Source: Paenibacillus azoreducens (GTDB lineage: Bacteria > Bacillota > Bacilli > Paenibacillales > Paenibacillaceae). From it: DNA of 64,000 bases. Location: the NCBI RefSeq assembly GCF_021654775.1, contig NZ_AP025343.1, positions 4,369,501 through 4,433,500 on the forward strand, written 5' to 3'. The translations under genes were made by a program, and so were the position numbers. Positions 1-8,915 of the stretch are shown here, one piece after another; position 1 is the stretch's first letter, and every line of letters begins with the position of its first letter. Below the pieces are notes generated by a model that worked only from the letters and a program-made list of their open reading frames with translations, was not told the DNA's origin and searched no databases.

Positions 1-590
1 CAGAGATTCCGGTCTTTGATTTTCCGTCGAATGAGCGCGGTATTGGTCCGAATGGATTCCGTAAAGCTTTCTCGCGGACCACGAACGATCGTCTCCGTCG
101 ATGGCTCGGTCACGCTTCGTTGATTCCATTCCCTGATGGCAACGGCAAAACCTTGCGTTTGTCCCTCGAATAACAGAATGGCATCGCCAGATAGCAATGA
201 CGTATAAAACGTTTCAAAATTCGTTACTTCCGTGATCCCGTTCACCGTAATGGCACGTTCTTTCAGGACATTCAGCAGATCCTTCTCGAAAGAGACCATA
301 TTGTCCAATTCGGCGTCTTTCATATCCAATAACAGAGATTCCATAATAAAATCTGCAAGAGCTTTAGTGCCTGTTAGGCCGTCTGTATAGAAGATCGCTG
401 CTTTAAAATCACCTTTTTTGCCAATCCCTATTTCTCTGATCATAATGTCAGTACTATTTCCTAACTCTTGTTTGACCTGATCTATATTTTGTTGGAGATT
501 AGCCGAAATGGATTCCGCGGTATCCGCCGGGGCTTTCGAAGACGGGGAGGTTTCTTGTCCTTCTCCAAAATTCTCATTTGTATGCTCCAT
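1..590 (-). CDS. Spore germination protein, GerA (GerAA/KA) family, 5' part only
   Basis: The N-terminal 196 or so residues of a GerA-family A subunit are present; the gene runs off the left edge. These proteins form the membrane nutrient receptor of the spore inner membrane together with B and C subunits. The visible part is the soluble N-terminal domain: an acidic Ser/Thr-rich leader, then the region ending in the family hallmark RGPRESFTE followed by RTNTALIRRKIK. The ATG at 590 is preceded by a GAGGG box at suitable spacing. Partners would lie left of the window. The family is recognised by motif; which nutrient is sensed cannot be told. Confidence 0.9.
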   Translation of the reverse strand, partial: MEHTNENFGEGQETSPSSKAPADTAESISANLQQNIDQVKQELGNSTDIMIREIGIGKKGDFKAAIFYTDGLTGTKALADFIMESLLLDMKDAELDNMVSFEKDLLNVLKERAITVNGITEVTNFETFYTSLLSGDAILLFEGQTQGFAVAIREWNQRSVTEPSTETIVRGPRESFTESIRTNTALIRRKIKDRNL

Positions 591-763
591 ATGCAATCCC
601 TCGATTTATCCGCTATCTATGGAACAATTGTTGCCTAATTGATGCCATTATATTCCGGACATGCGGTCGTAAAGTATAAGTACGAACGGAGAAGCTGTTC
701 ACTACAAAGAGGAGCCAATGAAATGAAAGTTTACTGAAAGTAGGCAGCTGCGCAGCAAAAAGA

Positions 764-807
764 AGCGAGGGTTTATGGAAAACGGACCACGAACCTCGCT
801 CTTTTTT
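764..807. terminator. Bidirectional rho-independent terminator
   Basis: AGCGAGG (764) pairs with CCTCGCT (ending at 800) and a TTTTTT run follows. The A-rich other side lets it work on the minus strand too. It closes the minus-strand operon that ends near 880-1055. Confidence 0.7.
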
Positions 808-879
808 GGCTGAATTTATAGCCCGAGCATCCGCACGGACTTTTCTTTCGAATTTCTGCCCTCGATTGTTAATATTCGT

Positions 880-1047
880 TTACACGAGCGGACCTGCCTC
901 ATCCACCCATACCGTAAGTTCCTGAAATGATTTCCGTTTTCCTTCCGCAGCCACGTTTTCCGCCGGTACACCCAAATAGATAAAACCCAATACCTTATCC
1001 GTAGAGCGGAGACCAAAATGCTTTATTCGATGTCGTAAAATGAGCGC
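880..1047 (-). pseudogene. C-terminal remnant of a nitroreductase-family protein
   Basis: One minus-strand frame reads about 55 residues that resemble the end of a nitroreductase: KHFGLRSTDKVLGFIYLG, then VPAEN, then a WVDEAGPLV terminus and a TAA at 880-882. FIYLG(Y/V)P is typical of the C-terminal part of NADPH-dependent flavin nitroreductases. There is no start codon or RBS, the frame is closed by a TAA at 1048-1050, and the rest of the roughly 190-residue protein is missing. The operon gene ending at 1055 abuts the break, so an old deletion or insertion probably removed the front of the gene. The assignment rests on a short motif. Confidence 0.5.
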
Positions 1048-1054
1048 TTATGTC

Positions 1055-2200
1055 CTACGGTTTCCTGCTTCCAAAGCGGAACTGGTACACGTCCGTCCCG
1101 CTTATGCCTTCCGCCATGCAAACCAGGACAGGCTCGTCTTTTTTCCACTGCAGTATACGTACATAACCGGGATCGCTGTACACGGTCGTTTCATCCACAA
1201 GCCGATTCCCCTCCATTCTGGCGGCCATAAGCTTGTATTGGCCATCCGCGGTGCGCATGGAGTAAGCCACTCCATCCTCATTGGGAGTTGCAGCAATGTT
1301 TTGGAAGGAGCCCTGTTTGACCGGCCGAAGTCCTTGCTGCTCATCCACCTTAAATAAACCTTCCTGTCCGTTTATTTGGCCGGAGACGAGAAGCGACCCG
1401 CCGCCAAGCACGGAGAGGTCGTGCACTTCCCCTTCTGCAAGTTTGCTGACGACGCCGGAGGCGGGGACGATCGACAGAAGCACGCCCTGAGTCGGCTGAT
1501 CGATCGAAGGCAGCGAAACGTAGATACGGCTTTGGTCCGGGGAGGCGACCCATTTCACCATGCTCAAATCATTTTTGGGGATGGTCATGCCGGATGAGTT
1601 CAGGCTGGCAACGGTACGGGTTTGGCCGGTATTCAAATCCCGCAACAAAATGTCCAAACCCAGCAGTTCCAAGCTGTGCCGGTCATCCGGCATGGCGATG
1701 AGGAGCGACCAATCCTGCCAGGACCGGATGACCTTTTTCTGAACGATATCGTAATATACGATTTGCGGAGCATCACTAGCCGAATACGTGGTGTATACCG
1801 CTTTTGTTCCGTCCGCTGAGGCGACAGCGTTCTGCACAGGCTCATTTGGTTGATAGACCTCCGGTCTGCCTGTTGTCAAATCGATGAAGTGTAGGCCCGT
1901 CCCGTCAGCGGACCGGTTATCTTTTAACCAGTAAAGCAGCGCATTGTTTGACAGCAGCCGAGCCTGTTTAACGGGCTCTGAAATCTGCTGTTTGACCACG
2001 CTTTCCACGCGAAATCCGGCAAGTTTGGATTCCGCGAACAAAGCCGGATCCATAACGACGGTCTTTTCCCTATTCAGCGAATGAGTGTACAGCTCGATCA
2101 TGCCAAGAAAGGCTGCCGTGACAAGCCCCATGAGCGCTGCAAGCCAAACGATGCGGGGAAAGGGATAACGCCGCTTCTTTTCCAACGCCGACATGCTCAT
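1055..2200 (-). CDS. Membrane-anchored beta-propeller-like protein linked to a two-component system
   Basis: 381 residues. A basic N-terminus (EKKRRYPFPR) precedes one transmembrane helix at about residues 17-37; the rest is predicted extracellular and contains repeated strand patterns such as SADGTKAVYTTYSAS, ASPDQSRIYVSLPS and EDGVAYSMRTADG. These are the look of WD40/TolB-like propeller blades. It overlaps the sensor kinase stop by 4 bp and is third in a response regulator-kinase-propeller operon, so an accessory sensing or kinase-modulating role outside the membrane is inferred, by analogy only. No enzyme motif was seen. Confidence 0.7.
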   Translation of the reverse strand: MSMSALEKKRRYPFPRIVWLAALMGLVTAAFLGMIELYTHSLNREKTVVMDPALFAESKLAGFRVESVVKQQISEPVKQARLLSNNALLYWLKDNRSADGTGLHFIDLTTGRPEVYQPNEPVQNAVASADGTKAVYTTYSASDAPQIVYYDIVQKKVIRSWQDWSLLIAMPDDRHSLELLGLDILLRDLNTGQTRTVASLNSSGMTIPKNDLSMVKWVASPDQSRIYVSLPSIDQPTQGVLLSIVPASGVVSKLAEGEVHDLSVLGGGSLLVSGQINGQEGLFKVDEQQGLRPVKQGSFQNIAATPNEDGVAYSMRTADGQYKLMAARMEGNRLVDETTVYSDPGYVRILQWKKDEPVLVCMAEGISGTDVYQFRFGSRKP

Positions 2201-3663
2201 CCCTCCCCTATTTCAATGATGACTTGCGTACCAGCATTCAGCGTGCTTGCAAGCCTCACCGACCCGCCGTGTTTTTCAGCGATGGCCTTGACAAGGGACA
2301 GACCGAGCCCGGCGCTGCCCCGCTCTGCTTCTTGAGGCTCGCCTGACACCCGATAAAAAGGTTCGAAAACATGTTCGATATGCTCCTCCGCTATCCCCTT
2401 GCCTTGATCAGATACGCGAATCGTCACCTTGCCCGTATCCGCCCTCTTCAGCGAAACCGTCACTGTCGATTCAACGCCCCCGTACTTGACCGCGTTATCG
2501 ACGACATTGATCAGCATCTCCCGCAGCTTTTCCCGGTCTCCCCGAAAATCAAAATCCGCACCGGTTTCGCACCGGATATCGATCTTGTATTTTCTCGCCT
2601 TCACGGTCATATCTGTGCACACGTCCCTGACCAATACAGGCAAATTCACTTCTTCATACCGGTAATCCGTTTGTCTGGAGACAGCGGTGGACACTTCCAG
2701 AATTTGAACCACCTTATCATTCAGCCTGCGGCTTTCATCCATAATATACTTCATCCCTTTATCGAAAAAAGGCTTATCCCGAAAACCGTTCTCCATCATC
2801 GTCTGCGCATATCCGCTAATGATTGTCAGCGGCGTTTTGAGCTCATGGGTTACGTTGTCAAAAAACGTTTTGCTCATTTTCTGCGTTTTCAAAAGCGTAT
2901 CCCGCTCCCTTTTGATCACGCCCATCTGCTCTTCAATTTTTTCGGCCATCCGGTGAAACGCCCTCGCCAAATCGCCGATTTCATCTGTTCTGTGATTCAG
3001 TCGCAGCGGTTCATAACGCCCGTTCGAAAAATCCTTCAAGCTTCTCGACAGTCTGCCGATCGGACCGGTCAGGCGGCTGGACAAAAATACGGCAGTGATG
3101 AAGACCAGGGCAAAAATTGCCACCGCAATCCATTTCACCGCAAAAAGAAAGCGGCTTGTAAAATCATGCAAAGCCGCATTATCTTTAACGACGCGAATCA
3201 CTCCGATTAATGACCCATTCGCCAGAACCGGACTGGATAAGCTGATGGTGGAATCAGTCCCGGACTGGCTGACGGCATACGAGATTCTCCCCTGCAGCGC
3301 GCCCGGAAAATCCGATGTGTCCGGTACCGGACCATTCAAATCTGACAAGCTTTTCCCCTTCGAATCATAGATCGAAACGGTGCTGCCGACGGCTGAGCCG
3401 AGCTCTTTGACGAGTCCGTCCGCTTCCGCATGGAAAGAGTCTGCGCTTAGGACCATGTTTCGGGTCAGGAAATATTGTTTCAAATAAAGGTCTACCGTTT
3501 TTTTTGTCTGCACCATATCCCGGTCGATGAGGCGCGAAACGTTCTGCTCGGTAATTTTGACGGATACTAGCAGGAGGGACAGGAGCCCGATAAAAATGAC
3601 CAAGGTGAATGAGAGTAGAATTTTGTACCTTATGGTAAGCCTCATGCGTCCGATTAGGTTCAT
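2197..3663 (-). CDS. Membrane sensor histidine kinase (HAMP-HisKA-HATPase)
   Basis: 488 residues from the ATG at 3663, which overlaps the regulator stop as ATGA. The longer open frame only reads the regulator gene out of frame. Order: TM1 (about 10-32), an extracellular sensor of about 130 residues, TM2 (about 170-192), a HAMP linker (RLTGPIGRLSRSLKDF), the H-box FFDNVTHELKTPLT with the phospho-accepting His, the N-box NVVDNAVKYGG, G1 DQGKGI and G2 GSAGLGLSLVKAIAEKHGG. It autophosphorylates and passes phosphate to the adjacent OmpR-type regulator. The signal is unknown; the divergent VanY-type peptidase suggests a cell-wall stimulus. Confidence 0.93.
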   Translation of the reverse strand: MNLIGRMRLTIRYKILLSFTLVIFIGLLSLLLVSVKITEQNVSRLIDRDMVQTKKTVDLYLKQYFLTRNMVLSADSFHAEADGLVKELGSAVGSTVSIYDSKGKSLSDLNGPVPDTSDFPGALQGRISYAVSQSGTDSTISLSSPVLANGSLIGVIRVVKDNAALHDFTSRFLFAVKWIAVAIFALVFITAVFLSSRLTGPIGRLSRSLKDFSNGRYEPLRLNHRTDEIGDLARAFHRMAEKIEEQMGVIKRERDTLLKTQKMSKTFFDNVTHELKTPLTIISGYAQTMMENGFRDKPFFDKGMKYIMDESRRLNDKVVQILEVSTAVSRQTDYRYEEVNLPVLVRDVCTDMTVKARKYKIDIRCETGADFDFRGDREKLREMLINVVDNAVKYGGVESTVTVSLKRADTGKVTIRVSDQGKGIAEEHIEHVFEPFYRVSGEPQEAERGSAGLGLSLVKAIAEKHGGSVRLASTLNAGTQVIIEIGEG

Positions 3664-4346
3664 GGCATCCGGTAGCCAACGCCGAAGACGGTATCGATGA
3701 TGGCTGCATCGAGCTTTTTGCGGAGCCGCTGCACATGAATGTCCACCGTTCTTGTATCGCCTGCGAACTCGTAACCCCACACCTGATCGAGCAATTGGGA
3801 TCTCGTAAACACAATGCCTCTATGCTCCGCCAAAAACAGCAGCAAATCGAATTCCATGTTCTTCAGCACGACTTTCTCTCCTTCCTTTTTCACTTCGCGC
3901 TGCCTCTTGCCGATTTCGATCGAATCATAAATACGGATCTTACCTTCGCCGTCCAAGTCCGATTGCTCCATCACCTGCTCGATCCGCCGGAAAATAGCCT
4001 TAATCCGCACGATTACTTCCCGGATATCAAATGGTTTGGTGACGTAATCATCCGCCCCCAGCTCCATCCCCAGCAGCTTGTCCACAATGTCGGATTTGGC
4101 GGTCAACATGATGATCGGAATATTCCAATTCTCTGTCGACGCAATCCGGCAAATATCGAAGCCGCTCATATCCGGCAGCATCAGATCCAGCAATATCAAG
4201 TCCGGACGATTCGCGCGGATGAGCTCCAGAGCCTCTTCCCCTTTTCCCGTACTGGCAACGACATACCCTTCTTTCTCCAGATTATATGCAAGCAGCTCCG
4301 CAATCGGAGCTTCGTCTTCCACAATGAATACTTTCTGCTTCCTCAT
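3660..4346 (-). CDS. OmpR/PhoB-family response regulator
   Basis: 228 residues. The receiver domain (1-120) has the acidic pair EDE, the phospho-acceptor in LILLDLMLPDMSGFDIC, the switch Thr in IIMLTAK and KPFD. A winged-helix DNA-binding domain follows (VLKNMEFDLLLFLAEH to RTVDIHVQRLRKKLD). It is first in the operon, before the kinase. A divergent VanY-type gene starts 230 bp away, so the shared intergenic region is a plausible target; no clear direct repeat was identified there. Confidence 0.93.
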   Translation of the reverse strand: MRKQKVFIVEDEAPIAELLAYNLEKEGYVVASTGKGEEALELIRANRPDLILLDLMLPDMSGFDICRIASTENWNIPIIMLTAKSDIVDKLLGMELGADDYVTKPFDIREVIVRIKAIFRRIEQVMEQSDLDGEGKIRIYDSIEIGKRQREVKKEGEKVVLKNMEFDLLLFLAEHRGIVFTRSQLLDQVWGYEFAGDTRTVDIHVQRLRKKLDAAIIDTVFGVGYRMP

Positions 4347-4576
4347 GATCCATCCTCCGCCCTCGCAATTGAAGTTCCCTGCCTATCTTAGCACGTCTCC
4401 CTGGGCGGAAATCAATTGATCTGCCTGCGTCCACCGAGATTTTACATTTTGGATACAAGTCGGCAGTATTCCGGATACATCGACAGAAAACGCGGAAACA
4501 TCCTTCCTTTACACTTCCGTTATGACCAGCGAGGGATCATGATTCCCCGACTATCCTTAAAAGGAGATTGAACACA

Positions 4577-5425
4577 TTGAAAAAAGCAATTCTGATTTTT
4601 TCCGCTGCGGCATGCCTTCTAAGTGCCTGCGACAAACCTGCGGATACGGCTGTCGTGAAACAAAACGTACAGAAGGAAAAGCAAAGCAGTGCGGGTAGCA
4701 GCGAAGCATCCCTTCAGAACAGTGGGGAAATCACCACCTCCACTCCGAGCGAAAGCGGAAGTAGCGACTTGAGTAATACGGACAAGGGGACAAGCCCTTC
4801 AGGGAAAGATGGAATCGGCGATATCCAAACCGTCGCCAATCCCGCCTCCACAGACGTGCTCGTAAACAAGCAGCATAAGCTGCCGGAGAACTATGCGCCG
4901 GACGACCTCGTATATCCGAACGTACGCTTTACCTTTAAAGAGAAGATCGAAAAGCGCATGATGCGGAAAGAGGCTGCGCAGGCTCTCGAAAAATTGTTCA
5001 AAGCTGCGGACAAGGACGGCCTGCCGCTCGCAGGAGTATCCGCTTACCGTTCCCACAAAAGACAAAAAGCGGTGTTTGAAGCATACGTCCAAAAGGACGG
5101 CGAAGAAAAAGCGCGTACTTATAGTGCTTATCCAGGCACCAGCGAGCATGAAACCGGCCTCGCCATCGACGTGACCAAATCGGACGGCAGCTGCGCCGCA
5201 ACGGGTTGTTTCGCCGGCACGCCGGAAGCGGAATGGCTTGCGGAGCATGCGCATGAATTTGGCTTTATCATTCGATACCCGAAAGGAAAAGAAAACATTA
5301 CGGGCTACACTTACGAGCCGTGGCATCTTCGTTACGTGGGTCAGCCTGCGGCCGATGACATGTTCAAAAATGATCTTACGTTTGAGGAATATGCAGATCA
5401 GGCACGTGTCGCATCCGGTTCCTAA
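4577..5425 (+). CDS. VanY/LdcB-type D-Ala carboxypeptidase lipoprotein
   Basis: 282 residues from TTG 4577, chosen because AAGGAG at 4561-4566 is 10 nt upstream; the TTG at 4568 is too close. The lipoprotein signal ends in LLSAC, so the Cys is lipidated and the protein sits on the outer membrane face. A Ser/Thr/Gly-rich spacer (about residues 25-95) leads to a peptidase M15B/VanY domain. The zinc and active-site signatures are SAYRSHKRQ, SEHETGLAIDV (His, Asp) and EPWHLRYVG (Glu, His). It is expected to trim D-Ala or related residues from peptidoglycan stem peptides. It is divergent from the regulator/kinase operon, which may control it (inference). Confidence 0.9.
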   Translation: MKKAILIFSAAACLLSACDKPADTAVVKQNVQKEKQSSAGSSEASLQNSGEITTSTPSESGSSDLSNTDKGTSPSGKDGIGDIQTVANPASTDVLVNKQHKLPENYAPDDLVYPNVRFTFKEKIEKRMMRKEAAQALEKLFKAADKDGLPLAGVSAYRSHKRQKAVFEAYVQKDGEEKARTYSAYPGTSEHETGLAIDVTKSDGSCAATGCFAGTPEAEWLAEHAHEFGFIIRYPKGKENITGYTYEPWHLRYVGQPAADDMFKNDLTFEEYADQARVASGS

Positions 5426-5469
5426 GCTAATCACTGTCGGTTCATGATTGCTGGCCGCAATTTATCCAA

Positions 5470-5513
5470 AAATACACCATCATCTCTCTTATACAGGAGA
5501 TGATGGTGTTTTT
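5470..5513. terminator. Bidirectional terminator between convergent genes
   Basis: A 13-bp perfect stem, ACACCATCATCTC (5474-5486) with its complement at 5497-5509, is followed by TTTTT and preceded by AAAAA. It serves both the VanY gene and the rhamnosidase. Confidence 0.85.
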
Positions 5514-5569
5514 GACAGGCGCTTGTTGTTTTGTACTCCTAAACCGGCAATTGTCCGCCCACAAACCGC

Positions 5570-8566
5570 TTAATTTCCGTACTCTACTTTTAGTTTATAG
5601 CTCTCGGGCGCTACTATCTCGATTTCGACCTGCGACGGCGCAGCAATGGTAAGCAGGAGCTGATCCTTCCCTTCGACCCGCCAGGAAACATCGATACGCC
5701 CGCCATCCGGCAAAGGTACGGAACCTGACGCCCGCTTCAGGCCACATGGCTGAGGGGCAACCTTTACCTTGGACCAACCCGGGCTCGCGCCCTGAACGCC
5801 CAGAATATGCGCTCCGAGGAAATAGGCGGGGCCAGCGGACCAGGCATGGCAATGGCTCCGGGTCAGTATTCTCGGATCTTTGAAATATCCGCTCCATGGG
5901 TACATCTCCCAACACGCCGTGGCGCCGTTTTCGATCATAATGCCATAGCTCTCGCGCATATCGTTGACCATGACATCCAGCCGTCCCATCCGGGCTAACG
6001 CTTCGTAATAAAAGAAGGACATAAACGGGCTGCCGATCTTCACGAAAGATTGCGGCGGATCGAGAATATAGGACTTGAGCTTCTCTAACCGCTCCCCCTC
6101 CGCCACATCGCATAAATGAGCCGCAACTTGCGTCTGGGCGCTAAGCGTTTCGGAGAAGCTGCCGTCACGACGGATACAATCGGCATACGCCTGCCTCGAC
6201 TCATCCCAAAGATGCGCATTGATCGAGGTTTTCAGCTTTGCGGCTTCTTCACGAAAACGCTCGGAGCTCTCCTGATCACCGGCAATGGTTCCGATCTCGG
6301 CTGCATGATTGAGCGTTCTGTACAAAAACATATTCTGTGGGGCGACCACGCCTTCATTCGGCTGCTCAAATGGAGCCCAGTCCAGCAGGTTCCAGCCGTC
6401 AAACGCAAACAGTCCCTTATCGTCAATATGTTTCAAATATTGTTCCATCGTCCGTTTCACGTGAGGCCAAATCTCCTTCAGAAACGAATCGCGCCCGGCA
6501 TATTGATAATATTCAAGGCATGCCGTCACCCAAAAAAAGGTCCAATTCGGGATGACGCTGTTCCAGCCGCTTGGCACCTGGTCAGCGTACAGCGGCGTTT
6601 GGAAATCGGAGCCCGGCACAAGCTTCAGGCAGCGTTCGACGATTTCTTTTGCGCCAAATGCATAATAACCGACCAGCGCTTCATTTCGGGCATCGCCGAC
6701 CCAATAGGCCTGTTCGTAAGCCGGACAATCAACGAACGTATCCTCCATGCACAGCCGGGTCGTATCCCGGCTGATTCTCCATATTTCATTGAGCATCGCG
6801 TCACTGCTGCGGAAACTGCCGATATTCGCCACCGGGAAGTTGCTCTGAATCATCTTCACCTCGAACAGCCGGACGGGCCGGGAGGCGCCTCGGGCGGTCA
6901 ATGCCAAATAGCGCAGCCCGCGCCGGATCAACGAGGTATAGACCTGCCTCCCCTCTCGGCAGCGATAGCGGAGCGTATTATCCAACTGGTAAGTGTGCTG
7001 CCGCCATCCATCCTTCATAAACTCGAAGCCATACAGGTCTATCACGGTCCCGCTTGCGGCGTCCAGCTCAAAAGAGATATATCCCGACAACTCCCTTCCG
7101 AAATCAATGACAATTTCGGTATCCATGCCCTGCAGCACGGGCAGGACGGCCGCATCCGGACCTGCAGTCACGGCATGCTGCAAAGACGCAGGCATCTGCT
7201 GCACTGTTTCGGCCTTTTTCCATACGCAAGCCGCGAAGACATCATTGCGATTGATGAATGGAGCATCAACAGAACGTATCCAAGCTTCGAACGGCTGCAG
7301 GCCGGAAGCGGATGCAGCGTGTCGAATCGCTTGATAGGCCGGATGTTCGCGGTTCAAGGGTCTCGTCGGCTGGTGATCAATGATCGCCACCGCATCAAAT
7401 GGGCCGACAAGGCTGAACTCGGGCGGATAAGGTTGCGCTGCCGATCCCGCAGCCTCGACCGCACTCGCCTCCGACTCCTCCCCCGACGATACTCCGGTCG
7501 CCAATGCCTTGGCCTCAGTCACATCTATGGCTTGCAGCTGGAAAGGAACCTCGCAGTCAAAGCCGATATGGAAACCATGCCCGTGGCTCACGCCGGTCAC
7601 GTCCAGCAGGAGGAAATGTTCTCCCGCTTCCAAGAATACGTTCAGATAACGCTCGGGCTCTTCACCGGTATAGTCCTCTGATTCGTATTGGTGCCCGTCG
7701 ATGCGAATAACAGGAGCGATGCGCCCCGAATCGGGAATGCCGATCGTAAAAGGGGCCGACTCCTCCAGCATCATCCTTGTCGCCAAATATCCGCAGAATG
7801 CGATATTATTGGCATGATAGCCGCTGTCCGGCGACATCATGCCGTACAAATCGATAACCGCACTCCAGGCAGGAGGCTTCACGCCGTGCAAACTCTCCAC
7901 CCTTGACGGATAGACAGGTTCCTCCGTCAGGTAAGGAATGTCCCTAGGAACCAGCTCCGTCCATGGCTTCACACCAACGGGCCCGATAACCGAAGCTTGC
8001 TCCCAGCCGCTGTCGTCATATGCGGCGGTGACCCATCGGCCGTCCCATTTCCCGGCATCCATGATTTCCGTAAAAGCTATCTGACAGGAAATGCGCGAGG
8101 AATTCGGGTCATGTCCTTGGTGGATGGCTGTTTTCCAAGAGGCATCCGAGACGATGCTCCAATCGATAGGATTTGAACCGCCAGAGGCAAAACCTGAATC
8201 TGCATTTTGCATATCCAGCTGAACCAAAAGCCCCCCACGGCCTCGTATGTATTGAAATGTAGAGATGCCGTAATGCATGACCAGCACCGCAATGACCGTT
8301 TCTTTTCCCGCTTCCAGCAGATGGCTGATCTCATATTCGTCATAGGCCCAAGCGGATGGCCACGAGCGGACAGGCCCCCGTCCAAGCAGCTTGCCGTCGA
8401 TGTACAGCACATACCGGGAATCGGCGCTAATTCGTAATTTGGCGGAACGAACGGAACTCCCCGAAGTGAAAACGCGGCGGAAACAGCGCCATTCATTCCG
8501 GGGGCTCGGCTCGCCGGATCCCCAAATCCAGGAAGCCTTCCATTCCGGGAGTACGGATTGATTCAT
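5570..8566 (-). CDS. Alpha-L-rhamnosidase (GH78)
   Basis: 998 residues with no signal peptide, so it probably acts inside the cell on imported oligosaccharides, releasing terminal alpha-L-rhamnose. The N-terminal half is beta-rich (ASWIWGSGEPSPRNEWRCFRRVF, RISADSRYVLYIDGKLLGRGP), matching the rhamnosidase accessory domains. An (alpha/alpha)6 catalytic region from about residue 590 carries DCPAYEQAYWVGDARNE, ENGATACWEMYPW and SHCHAWSAGPAYFLG. The small C-terminal beta domain ends in KLKVEYGN. The acidic residues in the DCPAYEQ and ENGATACWE segments sit where GH78 catalytic carboxylates are expected. It is monocistronic and complements the polysaccharide locus at 31-40 kb. Confidence 0.88.
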   Translation of the reverse strand: MNQSVLPEWKASWIWGSGEPSPRNEWRCFRRVFTSGSSVRSAKLRISADSRYVLYIDGKLLGRGPVRSWPSAWAYDEYEISHLLEAGKETVIAVLVMHYGISTFQYIRGRGGLLVQLDMQNADSGFASGGSNPIDWSIVSDASWKTAIHQGHDPNSSRISCQIAFTEIMDAGKWDGRWVTAAYDDSGWEQASVIGPVGVKPWTELVPRDIPYLTEEPVYPSRVESLHGVKPPAWSAVIDLYGMMSPDSGYHANNIAFCGYLATRMMLEESAPFTIGIPDSGRIAPVIRIDGHQYESEDYTGEEPERYLNVFLEAGEHFLLLDVTGVSHGHGFHIGFDCEVPFQLQAIDVTEAKALATGVSSGEESEASAVEAAGSAAQPYPPEFSLVGPFDAVAIIDHQPTRPLNREHPAYQAIRHAASASGLQPFEAWIRSVDAPFINRNDVFAACVWKKAETVQQMPASLQHAVTAGPDAAVLPVLQGMDTEIVIDFGRELSGYISFELDAASGTVIDLYGFEFMKDGWRQHTYQLDNTLRYRCREGRQVYTSLIRRGLRYLALTARGASRPVRLFEVKMIQSNFPVANIGSFRSSDAMLNEIWRISRDTTRLCMEDTFVDCPAYEQAYWVGDARNEALVGYYAFGAKEIVERCLKLVPGSDFQTPLYADQVPSGWNSVIPNWTFFWVTACLEYYQYAGRDSFLKEIWPHVKRTMEQYLKHIDDKGLFAFDGWNLLDWAPFEQPNEGVVAPQNMFLYRTLNHAAEIGTIAGDQESSERFREEAAKLKTSINAHLWDESRQAYADCIRRDGSFSETLSAQTQVAAHLCDVAEGERLEKLKSYILDPPQSFVKIGSPFMSFFYYEALARMGRLDVMVNDMRESYGIMIENGATACWEMYPWSGYFKDPRILTRSHCHAWSAGPAYFLGAHILGVQGASPGWSKVKVAPQPCGLKRASGSVPLPDGGRIDVSWRVEGKDQLLLTIAAPSQVEIEIVAPESYKLKVEYGN

Positions 8567-8915
8567 GATATAAATCCCCTCTCCAATTTCCTTTAAATGA
8601 TAGATGCTCTTTGAATAACTCTATTATTCATCAGCACCATTCATGAGTGAAGGGTAATTCTAACTAACTCTGAAACAGATTCAGGTTCCAACTGAAGTAT
8701 TTAAATAAAGGGAATCGCGGAGTTATAATCAGAATGAGATAGGTTTACGATTTGTGGCGAGGACAAGTTTTTCCAATGCGTATAAAAAAGAACGCCTCTT
8801 CTCCCATTGGAGTAAGATGCGTTCTTTGCATTATGGAGTATCTAATATTCCCGGCATTTCTATGGTCCCTATGGGAATACCTGGCCCCCACTCTTCCAGG
8901 CTATTCCTTTTCTAG
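8567..8915. other. Intergenic region upstream of the rhamnosidase
   Basis: 349 bp with no gene. It holds the rhamnosidase upstream region, where no clear operator was seen, and the terminator of the metal ATPase at 8783-8827. Confidence 0.5.
8783..8827 (-). terminator. Terminator of the metal ATPase gene
   Basis: On the minus strand AAGAACGC pairs with GCGTTCTT and runs straight into TTTTTT. Confidence 0.75.

Noticed and set aside
816..1016. 66-codon minus-strand ORF
   Set aside because: The adjacent frame over the same bases reads nitroreductase-like sequence; this frame is its shadow.
6116..7681. 521-codon plus-strand ORF
   Set aside because: It lies entirely opposite the GH78 rhamnosidase, has no domain pattern, and arises from the high GC of the real gene's codons.
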